Origin: Pseudomonadota bacterium
GTDB taxonomy: Bacteria > Pseudomonadota > Gammaproteobacteria > Xanthomonadales > Xanthomonadaceae
Assembly: GCA_023438325.1 (NCBI GenBank)
Contig: JAEXRB010000023.1
Coordinates: 1 to 8,493 of the forward strand
DNA length: 8,493 nucleotides
Direction of reading: 5' to 3'
This document shows, piece by piece, positions 1-8,467 of this stretch. The notes beneath the pieces are model-generated. The model did no database searches. It saw nothing but the letters and a program-made list of their open reading frames with translations, and was not told where the DNA came from. The translations under genes were made by a program, and so were the position numbers. Within the stretch, counting starts at the first letter, position 1; each line of letters starts with the position of its first letter.

Positions 1-339
1 ATGCTGGCCGTCACCGCCGCGCTGGTCGGGCAAGGGCTGGGTGGCGACATCGCGCTGATCACCGATGGCCGTTTCTCCGGTGCCACCTATGGCTTCATGG
101 TCGGCCACATCTGCCCGGAGGCTGCGCTCGGCGGCCCCATCGGCAAGCTGCGCAGCGGCGATCGCATCGTCATCGACGTGCAGGCCCGCAGCATTTCCAC
201 CGATGCCGATCTGGATGCCCGCGCCATCGAATGGAAGCCCGGCCAGCGCGAGCTTTCCGGCGCTCTGGCCAAGTACGCCGCGCTGGTGTCTTCCGCCTCC
301 GAAGGCGCCGTCACCGCTTTTCCTCCCGCCCGTTTCTGA
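1..339 (+). CDS. ilvD: Dihydroxy-acid dehydratase, C-terminal fragment (window edge)
   Basis: This is the last 112 residues of dihydroxy-acid dehydratase, the Fe-S enzyme that dehydrates 2,3-dihydroxy-isovalerate and 2,3-dihydroxy-3-methylvalerate to the 2-oxo acids in valine and isoleucine synthesis. The family signature TDGRFSG lies at fragment residues 21-27; its serine is the expected active-site base. The block PEAALGGPIG follows at 39-48, then the small C-terminal beta domain. The Met at base 1 is an internal residue (family members read ...MLAVTAA... deep in the protein), so the gene starts before the window and the Fe-S cysteines are not visible. It ends with TGA at 337-339, 39 nt before ilvC, consistent with co-transcription. 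The reading frame is intact. The ilvD/edd family also includes sugar-acid dehydratases, but the ilvC neighbour makes ilvD the clear choice. Confidence 0.95.
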   Translation: MLAVTAALVGQGLGGDIALITDGRFSGATYGFMVGHICPEAALGGPIGKLRSGDRIVIDVQARSISTDADLDARAIEWKPGQRELSGALAKYAALVSSASEGAVTAFPPARF

Positions 340-378
340 CGCTTTTTCCCTCCCACTCCACACGCCCAAGGAACAACG

Positions 379-1386
379 ATGAAGACCTACACCTCCGCCG
401 ATGCCAACCCCGCCGCCCTGCGAGACAAGCTCACCGTGATCTACGGTTACGGCAGCCAGGGTCGTGCCCATGCCCGCAACCTGCACGAATCCGGCTTCAA
501 CGTACTCATTGCGGCGCGCCCGGAAGGTGCCAGCTTCAAGCAGGCCCAGGCCGACGGGCTGGCCGTGGACACGCCGGAAAACGCGATTCCGAAAGCCGAT
601 CTGATCGCATTGCTCACGCCCGACATGGTGCAGGCAGAGGTTTACGAGAACGTCGTGGCACCGCTGGCCAAGTCCGGCGCGGCGCTTTTGTTCGCCCACG
701 GTTTCAACGTGCACTTCGGCGCGATCACGCCGCGTACCGATCTGGACGTGATCCTCGTCGCACCGAAAGGCCCGGGCGCGCTGGTGCGCAGCCAGTACGA
801 GGAAGGTCGTGGCGTGCCGTCGCTGTTTGCCATCTATCAAGATGCCACCGGCAAGGCCAAGGAGCTCTCGCTGGCCTATGCCGATGGCATCGGCGGTACC
901 CGCGGCGGCGTGCTGGAAACCACGTTTGCCGAAGAAACCGAAACCGATCTGTTCGGCGAACAGGCGGTGCTGTGCGGCGGTGCCACCGAGTTGGTCGTCA
1001 TGGGCTGGGAGACGCTGGTGGAAGCCGGCTATCAGCCGGAGATCGCCTATTACGAGTGTCTGCACGAGCTGAAGCTGATCGTCGATCTGCTCTACGAAGG
1101 CGGCATCACCCGCATGCACCAGTTCATCTCCGAAACCGCGCAGTACGGCGACCTCACCCGTGGCCCGCGCGTGGTGGATGCGCATGCGCGCGAACAGATG
1201 CGTCAGGTGTTGCGCGAGATCCAGGATGGCCAGTTCGCACGCGAATGGATCGCCGAGCACAAGAGTGGCCGCGCCAACTATCAGGCGCTCAAGCAGAAGG
1301 ATCTGGATCACCCGATCGAGGAAGTGGGCAAGCGCCTGCGTGCCTCGATGAGTTGGTTGAAGGATTCGGCTTCGACCGGGAAGTAA
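379..1386 (+). CDS. ilvC: Ketol-acid reductoisomerase (class I, NADPH type)
   Basis: The enzyme converts 2-acetolactate or 2-aceto-2-hydroxybutanoate to the dihydroxy acids by Mg-dependent alkyl migration and NADPH reduction, in the cytosol. The protein has 335 residues, the normal class I length. The Rossmann nucleotide motif GYGSQG lies at 23-28. The following loop around residues 47-52 (RPEGAS) carries the Arg and Ser expected for NADPH preference. The metal and substrate residues all fall at family positions: D190 and E194 in DLFGEQ, E226 and E230 in ECLHE, and S251 in ISETAQYG. H107 and K130 are also present. The start ATG has a good Shine-Dalgarno AAGGAA at 368-373, 5 nt upstream. One small oddity is GRAHARNL after the nucleotide motif, where many homologues have GHAHALNL. 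The gene is intact and sits 39 nt after ilvD. Confidence 0.97.
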   Translation: MKTYTSADANPAALRDKLTVIYGYGSQGRAHARNLHESGFNVLIAARPEGASFKQAQADGLAVDTPENAIPKADLIALLTPDMVQAEVYENVVAPLAKSGAALLFAHGFNVHFGAITPRTDLDVILVAPKGPGALVRSQYEEGRGVPSLFAIYQDATGKAKELSLAYADGIGGTRGGVLETTFAEETETDLFGEQAVLCGGATELVVMGWETLVEAGYQPEIAYYECLHELKLIVDLLYEGGITRMHQFISETAQYGDLTRGPRVVDAHAREQMRQVLREIQDGQFAREWIAEHKSGRANYQALKQKDLDHPIEEVGKRLRASMSWLKDSASTGK

Positions 1387-1501
1387 GCAATCACACCGGA
1401 AACTCCGGTTCGTGCTTCGCCATGCCGAGGGCGAGCCGGAGCGTTCACGAGGCGGCCCGCTATCGGCCCGCACACGCGCAACACCTGCAAGGAGAACACT
1501 C
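1387..1501 (+). other. ilvC-leuA intergenic gap with small hairpin and direct repeat
   Basis: This 115-nt gap is the longest inside the operon. It contains a perfect 6-bp hairpin, ACCGGA/TCCGGT with an AAC loop (1395-1409), nine nt after the ilvC stop. No T-run follows, so it is unlikely to be an intrinsic terminator; it could instead protect the 3' end of the upstream message. The 8-bp word CGGCCCGC occurs twice, at 1453-1460 and 1464-1471. I see no leader peptide rich in Leu, Ile or Val, so classical attenuation of leuA is not supported. In related Xanthomonas operons the acetohydroxyacid synthase genes are found between ilvC and leuA; here nothing recognisable of them remains. Confidence 0.5.
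1489..1494 (+). promoter_or_regulatory. Ribosome binding site fixing the leuA start
   Basis: The AAGGAG sequence lies 7 nt before the ATG at 1502. It decides between this start and an in-frame GTG at 1412, which would add 30 residues with no similarity to the family and no good ribosome binding site. Confidence 0.85.
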
Positions 1502-3046
<1,545 letters not shown>

Positions 3047-3058
3047 GGCAGATCGAAC

Positions 3059-4473
<1,415 letters not shown>

Positions 4474-4474
<1 letters not shown>

Positions 4475-5052
4475 TGCAACCCTTCGTGCGTTTTGAATCC
4501 GTGCTGGCCGTGCTGCCGCAGGAAAACATCGACACCGATCAGATCATCCCGGCGCGCTTCCTCACCACCACCGAACGCGCCGGCATCGGGCGCGGTTGCT
4601 TTGCCGATTGGCGTTTCGATGCCGAAGGCAACGAGCGCGCCGATTTTCCGCTGCATCGCCCGGAACTTCGCGGCGCCGGCATCATTGCCGCCGGCCGCAA
4701 TTTCGGCTGCGGCTCCTCGCGCGAACATGCGCCATGGGCCTTGCTCGACTATGGCATCCGCGTCGTCATCTCCACCCGCATCGCCGATATTTTCCGCAAC
4801 AACGCGCTCAAGAACGGCGTGCTGCCGCTGGTGGTCGATGAGGCGGACTGGAAGCGCATCGCAGGCTGTGAGGGGCAGAAGCTCATCGTCGATCTGGACG
4901 CGTTGCGGATCGAATTGCCCGATGGCTCGGCTGTCGGCTTCGAGGTGGAAGCGTTCGCGCGGCAGTGCCTGCTCAAGGGCGTGGATCAGCTCGGCTATCT
5001 GCTGTTGCAGGAGAACGCCATCGATGCCTTCGAGCGCAACAGGGCGGCGTGA
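4474..5052 (+). CDS. leuD: 3-isopropylmalate dehydratase, small subunit
   Basis: This is the swivel-domain subunit that closes over the active site of LeuC and contributes to substrate recognition. The protein has 192 residues, as expected for the bacterial LeuD type 1 family. It contains NIDTDQIIPARFL at 18-30 and GRNFGCGSSREHAPWAL at 74-90, the two strongest signatures of the family. The ATG shares its A with the last base of the leuC TGA (TGATG), indicating translational coupling. A longer in-frame reading exists inside leuC back to 4261, but it lacks family similarity before the MQPF start. A 42-nt gap separates leuD from leuB. Confidence 0.96.
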
Positions 5053-5094
5053 CGATTTGCCTGCGACCCAATACCGACACCACAAAAGACCCTC

Positions 5095-6165
5095 ATGAAA
5101 GCAACCCTCGCCCTTCTCCCCGGTGACGGCATCGGCCCCGAAGTCGTCGCGCAAGCGCGGCTCCTGCTCGATGCCATCGCCACCCGCTTCGGCCACCAAT
5201 TCACGCTGGAGGAAGCCCTGATCGGCGGCGCCGCCATCGATGCCACGGGCGATCCGCTGCCGCCTGAAACCATCGCCCTGTGCGAGCGCGCCGATGCGGT
5301 GCTGCTAGGTGCCGTCGGCGGCCCGAAGTGGTCTGATCCGAACGCGCCCGTGCGCCCGGAGCAGGGTCTTCTGAAACTGCGCGCCACCCTCGGCGTGTAT
5401 GCCAACTTGCGCCCGGTCGCGCCGCATCCGGTGGCTGCGAAACACGCCCCGATCAAGCCTGAACTGCTCGAAGGTGTTGATCTGCTGTTCGTGCGCGAAC
5501 TCACCGGCGGCGCGTACTTTGGCGAGAAGGGCCGCGAGCAGGATGGGCAGGTGGCCTTCGATGTGAGTCGTTATTCGGTGGCTGAAGTGGAGCGCGTCAC
5601 CCGCCGCGCCGCACAGCTTGCGCGCGGCCGTCGCCAGAAGATCACCCACGTGGACAAGGCCAACGTGCTGGAAACCTCGCGCCTGTGGCGCAGCGTGGTC
5701 ACGCGTGTGCTTTCCGAGGAATTTCCCGATATCGCGTTCGAACACGTGCTGGTGGATGCGATGACCATGCACCTGCTGCATCGCCCGGCCAGCTTCGATG
5801 TGATCCTCACCGAAAACCTGTTCGGCGACATCCTCACCGACGAAGCCTCGGTGCTCGCAGGCTCGATGGGTTTGCTGCCCTCCGCTTCCATCGGCGATAG
5901 CGCCAGCGGCCTGTACGAACCGATTCACGGCTCGGCCCCGGACATCGCCGGAAAAGGCATCGCCAACCCTTACGCCACGCTGCTGTCGGTCGCCCTGCTG
6001 CTGCGCCATTCGCTCGGGCTGGACGCTGAAGCGCGCGCGGTCGAAAGCGCGGTGTCGCAGGCGCTCGATGCCGGCGTGCTGACGCGCGATCTCGTTGCCG
6101 AAGGTGCCGTGTCCACATCCGAAGCTGGCGCGTGGGTTGCAACGCGAGTGCGCGAAGCGCGATGA
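5095..6165 (+). CDS. leuB: 3-isopropylmalate dehydrogenase
   Basis: LeuB oxidises 3-isopropylmalate with NAD+ and decarboxylates it to 2-oxoisocaproate, the last leucine-specific step before transamination. The 356 residues match the family length. Visible motifs are LLPGDGIGPEVV at 7-18, the substrate arginines R96 and R106 in LRATLGVYANLRP, R134 in VRELTGGAYFG with Y141, K188 in VDKAN, and metal ligands D221, D245 and D249 (the latter two in ENLFGDILTDEASVLAGS). The NAD-binding loop HGSAPDIAGKGIANP lies at 278-292 and favours NAD over NADP. The start has only a weak A-rich Shine-Dalgarno (AAAAGA at 5084-5089), but the N-terminus fits the family. Its stop overlaps the ilvA start by 4 nt (ATGA). 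Confidence 0.97.
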   Translation: MKATLALLPGDGIGPEVVAQARLLLDAIATRFGHQFTLEEALIGGAAIDATGDPLPPETIALCERADAVLLGAVGGPKWSDPNAPVRPEQGLLKLRATLGVYANLRPVAPHPVAAKHAPIKPELLEGVDLLFVRELTGGAYFGEKGREQDGQVAFDVSRYSVAEVERVTRRAAQLARGRRQKITHVDKANVLETSRLWRSVVTRVLSEEFPDIAFEHVLVDAMTMHLLHRPASFDVILTENLFGDILTDEASVLAGSMGLLPSASIGDSASGLYEPIHGSAPDIAGKGIANPYATLLSVALLLRHSLGLDAEARAVESAVSQALDAGVLTRDLVAEGAVSTSEAGAWVATRVREAR

Positions 6166-7730
6166 ATCGCCCGCATCCTTCGCCGGAAGATGCCAGCGCC
6201 TGGTTGCGCGCCATTCTCACCGCGCCCGTGTACGACGTGGCGCAGCGCACCGCGCTGGAACCGGCGCGACGGCTTTCCGCTCGGCTTGGCGAAAACGTGC
6301 TGCTCAAGCGCGAAGACCAGCAGCCCGTGTTCTCCTTCAAGCTGCGCGGCGCCTACACGCGCTTGGCGCGGCTCACGCCCGAAGAACGTACGCGCGGTGT
6401 GCTGGCTGTCTCCGCCGGCAATCATGCGCAGGGCGTTGCGCTGGGTGCCAAACACCTCGGGCTAGATGCCGTCATCGTGATGCCCGCCACCACGCCGAAG
6501 ATCAAATACGCCTCGGTTCAAGCCCTTGGCGCACGCGCGGTGCTGCATGGTGACTCCTACGACGACGCGGCCGCGCACGGCATCGCCTTGGCACACGCCG
6601 AAGGCCGCACCTTGATTCATCCCTACGATGATCAGGATGTCATTGCCGGGCAGGGCACCGTCGCCATGGAACTGCTCGCCGATCACCACGGCCGGCTCGA
6701 TGCCGTATTCATTCCCGTCGGCGGTGGCGGCCTGGCAGCAGGCATGGCGACCTACATCAAGGCGCTGGATCCTTCTATCCGCGTCATCGCGGTGGAACCT
6801 GACGATGCTGCTTGTCTGAAAGCCGCACTCGCCGCCGATCAGCCCGTGCGGCTGGAACACGTCGGCATCTTCGTCGATGGCTGCGCCGTGCGGCAGATCG
6901 GTGCCTTGCCGTTCGAGTTGCTGCGTGGCCGTGTCGATCACGTCGTCACCGTCGATGCCGACCAAGTCTGCGCCGCCATCCGCGATGTGTTCGAAGATAC
7001 CCGCAGCATCGTCGAACCAGCAGGCGCCCTCGCCGTGGCCGGCATGAAACGCTGGAGCGCGGAAAATCCAGGAGAACACCGCACCTTCGCCGCCGTGCTG
7101 AGTGGTGCGAACATGAATTTCGACCGGCTCGGCTACGTTTCCGAGCGCGCCAGCATCGGCGAACAGAACGAAGCCCTGTTCGGCGTCACCATCCCCGAGC
7201 GCCCCGGCGCGTATCTGGACCTGATACGCGCCCTCGGCCAGCGCGCCATCACCGAGTTCAATTACCGCTACCACGGACCCGGCAGCGCACAGATCTATCT
7301 CGGCGTGCAGCTCAAGCAGGGCAGCAGCGAACGTGCCGCCCTGCTGCAAAGCCTCGCTCAGGCCGGTTATCCCGTCGCCGATTACACCGAAAACGAAGTC
7401 GCCCGCCTGCACGTGCGCCACCTCGTCGGTGGCCCGGCACCGCTGCAACGCGAGCGCCTGTTCCGTTTCGAGTTCCCCGAACGTCCCGGCGCATTGCGGC
7501 ATTTTCTTGAAACCCTCGGCAGCCGCTGGAACATCAGCCTGTTCCATTATCGAAACCACGGCGCCGCCGATGGCCGTGTACTCTGTGGATTCGAAGTGGC
7601 CGAGTCGGACGATGCCACCTTCGTCGCCGATCTGGAAAAACTCGGCTACTGGTACAGCGAAGAAACCGGCAACCCCGCACTGATGCAATTCGGCCTCGGC
7701 CTCGGCGGCGGGGCTTCCGTCGGCTCATGA
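6162..7730 (+). CDS. ilvA: Threonine ammonia-lyase, biosynthetic, with two ACT-like domains
   Basis: The enzyme deaminates threonine to 2-oxobutanoate with PLP, the first step committed to isoleucine. The protein has 522 residues, close to the long biosynthetic form and unlike the short catabolic TdcB. The PLP lysine is K60 in SFKLRGAY (58-65). SAGNHAQG lies at 84-91 and the phosphate-binding loop GGGGLAAG at 187-194. Two C-terminal ACT-like domains, about 338-410 and 432-505, are the usual isoleucine and valine regulatory sites. The start ATG overlaps the leuB stop as ATGA, which suggests coupled translation; it has no strong Shine-Dalgarno, and a short GCGC-GAA-GCGC hairpin lies just before it. 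An alternative in-frame ATG at 6132 lies inside leuB and adds ten residues of no family character. The last dozen residues are a Gly-rich tail. It is the last operon gene visible. Confidence 0.95.
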   Translation: MNRPHPSPEDASAWLRAILTAPVYDVAQRTALEPARRLSARLGENVLLKREDQQPVFSFKLRGAYTRLARLTPEERTRGVLAVSAGNHAQGVALGAKHLGLDAVIVMPATTPKIKYASVQALGARAVLHGDSYDDAAAHGIALAHAEGRTLIHPYDDQDVIAGQGTVAMELLADHHGRLDAVFIPVGGGGLAAGMATYIKALDPSIRVIAVEPDDAACLKAALAADQPVRLEHVGIFVDGCAVRQIGALPFELLRGRVDHVVTVDADQVCAAIRDVFEDTRSIVEPAGALAVAGMKRWSAENPGEHRTFAAVLSGANMNFDRLGYVSERASIGEQNEALFGVTIPERPGAYLDLIRALGQRAITEFNYRYHGPGSAQIYLGVQLKQGSSERAALLQSLAQAGYPVADYTENEVARLHVRHLVGGPAPLQRERLFRFEFPERPGALRHFLETLGSRWNISLFHYRNHGAADGRVLCGFEVAESDDATFVADLEKLGYWYSEETGNPALMQFGLGLGGGASVGS

Positions 7731-7885
7731 ATCCGATAGACCAGTTCCAACTCCTCGCCCTGCCTCACACGCCCGATCCCATCCAATTCCGCTCAGACGC
7801 TCCCAGGCTTGCCATGCGCATGCCCAAGTGTGACGATGCCGCCAAGCCCCAGCGATCTCCAGTCCCGGAAAATCTCCAGGATTAG
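7731..7885 (-). pseudogene. Possible decayed C-terminus of a tyrosine recombinase
   Basis: Read on the minus strand, one frame contains RHTWA followed by GIGWDR. Another frame contains HGKPGSV, a stop, then AELDG and VRQGEEL. In order these resemble the end of phage-type tyrosine recombinases: the RHTWA box with the catalytic Arg-His, a GTPxxVLxELGGW helix, and the MVxRYAHL tyrosine box. Spacing is short and the frame changes, so at best this is a decayed remnant. The pattern differs from the integron integrase consensus, which usually has RHSFATH and a GHSDV-type block. The call rests on short word matches by eye and could be chance. Confidence 0.2.
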
Positions 7886-7988
7886 GCTGACAAGTTAGGC
7901 TGGGCCACAAGAACAACCGCATGTTTCATAAGAAATTTTCCATCCGCTCTGGCAATAAACAGACAGATTAGGCTGAGGAATTAGGCTG
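7881..7988 (+). repeat. Two direct copies of a paired TTAGGCTG repeat
   Basis: TTAGGCTG occurs at 7882-7889, 7895-7902, 7968-7975 and 7981-7988. Within each pair the copies start 13 nt apart, and the two pairs are offset by exactly 86 nt. The repeated unit is ATTAGGCTGA, four variable bases, then TTAGGCTG. The first six bases equal the post-cleavage side of an integron core site (G|TTAGGC), and a fifth TTAGGC occurs at 8010. Direct repeats upstream of a core site are a feature of attI sites, where they bind the integrase; whether these do so is inference. Confidence 0.75.
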
Positions 7989-8015
7989 AAACATGCGGTC
8001 GAATAGGCGTTAGGC
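7904..8015 (+). other. Probable integron recombination site (attI or degenerate attC)
   Basis: The GTTAGGC at 8009-8015 matches the consensus integron core GTTRRRY and marks the left boundary of the cassette. To its left, the 13-bp inverted repeat with a 9-nt spacer gives the geometry of the right half of a long attC. However, the expected left core box (RYYYAAC) is not found; GCCACAA at 7904-7910 is the nearest candidate. The alternative is an attI site, supported by the direct repeats and by the position at the chromosomal edge of the array. The core is well supported; the site class and left boundary are not. Confidence 0.55.
7916..7999 (+). repeat. 13-bp perfect inverted repeat
   Basis: ACCGCATGTTTCA at 7916-7928 is the exact reverse complement of TGAAACATGCGGT at 7987-7999, with 58 nt between the arms. 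The right arm ends 9 nt before the GTTAGGC core at 8009. The downstream attC has the same 9-nt spacing between its inner stem (ending 8451) and its own core (8461). The right arm overlaps the end of the last TTAGGCTG repeat by two bases. Confidence 0.8.
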
Positions 8016-8461
8016 CTCAGAACATGCAATGTCGAAACCGTTTGAGTGGCCGGACTATCCATGCCCCAAGTGTGAGCTTGAGCAGCAGTGGATGGTTCGT
8101 AGCTGCAAGAACTCGGGTGGCCAAGACACCTGCCTGTTCGTGTGCGGACACTGCGGCCATCGCACCCAGGACTTCGTCGGAGTAAAGGCAGTGCGCAAGG
8201 CTGGCATCGTTCCCGAGCCAATTGAGGCCACGAGCCCTTTGCCAACTTGCGCAGTCTGCGGCACCGTCGGCGCAGAGAATCATCATTGGGCGCCATACGC
8301 GCTGTTCGGTGAGGAGTCGGAACGGTGGCCAAAGTCATTTCTGTGCCAGCCATGCCATGCCCGCTGGCACCAAGTTGTCACGCCCAACATGCGGTGCGTA
8401 GACTGAGGCCTAACAATTCATTCAAGCCGAACCCTGCTCGCGGGTCGGCTTAATTCCGGCG
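8010..8461 (+). mobile_element. Integron gene cassette, complete (452 bp)
   Basis: The cassette is bounded by the cleavage points G|TTAGGC at 8009/8010 and G|TTGGGC at 8461/8462. It has the standard layout: a short 5' untranslated stretch (19 nt), one ORF filling most of the length, and an attC at the 3' end one base after the stop. If excised, the circle would restore a core box of G8461 plus TTAGGC (8010-8015), which is perfectly complementary to the left attC box GCCTAAC at 8408-8414. That is what an authentic cassette predicts. Base composition appears lower in GC than the operon, in keeping with a foreign origin. Confidence 0.88.
8029..8406 (+). CDS. Cassette-encoded Cys/His-rich protein, zinc-ribbon plus HNH-like
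   Basis: I do not recognise a named gene. The 125-residue protein has two putative metal-binding parts. The N-terminal part has CPKC at 12-15 and CGHCGH at 39-44, spaced like a zinc ribbon. The C-terminal part has CAVCG at 74-78, ENHHWAP at 83-89 and CQPCHARWH at 106-114. This C-x2-C, HH, C-x2-C-H-x3-H order resembles HNH-type nuclease folds, in which H85 or H86 would be catalytic. HNH activity is inference; it could equally be a structural zinc protein. No signal peptide or membrane segment is seen. The ATG at 8029 lies 14 nt inside the cassette after the core box, with no clear Shine-Dalgarno; an ATG at 8024 is in another frame. TGA at 8404-8406 directly precedes the attC. It lies on the + strand like the operon, so read-through from ilvA could express it. 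Confidence 0.85.
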   Translation: MSKPFEWPDYPCPKCELEQQWMVRSCKNSGGQDTCLFVCGHCGHRTQDFVGVKAVRKAGIVPEPIEATSPLPTCAVCGTVGAENHHWAPYALFGEESERWPKSFLCQPCHARWHQVVTPNMRCVD

Positions 8462-8467
8462 TTGGGC
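8408..8467 (+). other. attC recombination site (59-base element), 60 bp
   Basis: The left box GCCTAAC (8408-8414) and right box GTTGGGC (8461-8467) match RYYYAAC and GTTRRRY. Between them, AAGCCGA (8424-8430) pairs with TCGGCTT (8445-8451). A8431 is left unpaired as an extrahelical base, and CCC (8432-8434) pairs with GGG (8442-8444). Nine-nt spacers (8415-8423 and 8452-8460) separate stem and boxes on both sides. Length, symmetry and sequence are like attC sites common in Pseudomonas and Xanthomonas cassettes. IntI would cut the right core between G8461 and T8462. Confidence 0.93.

Larger units (their letters stand above)
7731..8008. other. Non-coding junction between the amino acid operon and the cassette array
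   Basis: This 278-bp stretch has no convincing gene on either strand. The left half (7731-7880) is C-rich on the + strand, with a palindrome CATGCGCATG at 7813-7822 and ATCTCCAG twice (7855-7862 and 7872-7879). The right half (7881-8008) drops in GC, with the most AT-rich patch at about 7921-7970. It carries the TTAGGCTG repeats and the inverted repeat listed separately. I found no GC-rich hairpin followed by a T-run, so no intrinsic terminator for ilvA is supported. No confident -35/-10 pair is visible either. Confidence 0.7.

Noticed and set aside
1395..1409. Hairpin after ilvC as an intrinsic terminator
   Set aside because: The stem is only 6 bp and is followed by CG-containing sequence rather than a T-run; leuA downstream is probably co-transcribed.
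1412..1501. N-terminal extension of leuA from a GTG at 1412
   Set aside because: The added 30 residues are not family-like, and the Shine-Dalgarno at 1489-1494 points to the ATG at 1502.
6462..7688. Long minus-strand open frame (408 codons) across ilvA
   Set aside because: It is antisense to an intact ilvA with no recognisable domains; a codon-bias shadow.
7725..7922. Minus-strand 65-codon ORF between ilvA and the cassette
   Set aside because: It has no ribosome binding site or recognisable complete domain and an odd Trp/Arg-rich composition. Only the partial integrase-like words in it are reported, as a possible remnant.
7881..8015. TTAGGCTG repeats as a CRISPR array
   Set aside because: The units are 8 bp with irregular 5-65 nt spacing, far from CRISPR repeat and spacer sizes, and the word matches the integron core instead.
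7990..8395. Ten-base word AACATGCGGT occurring at 7990-7999 and again at 8386-8395 near the end of the cassette ORF
   Set aside because: A 10-bp match between stretches of this size is plausible by chance, and the flanking bases do not extend it. It is kept only as a note because both copies lie near core boxes.
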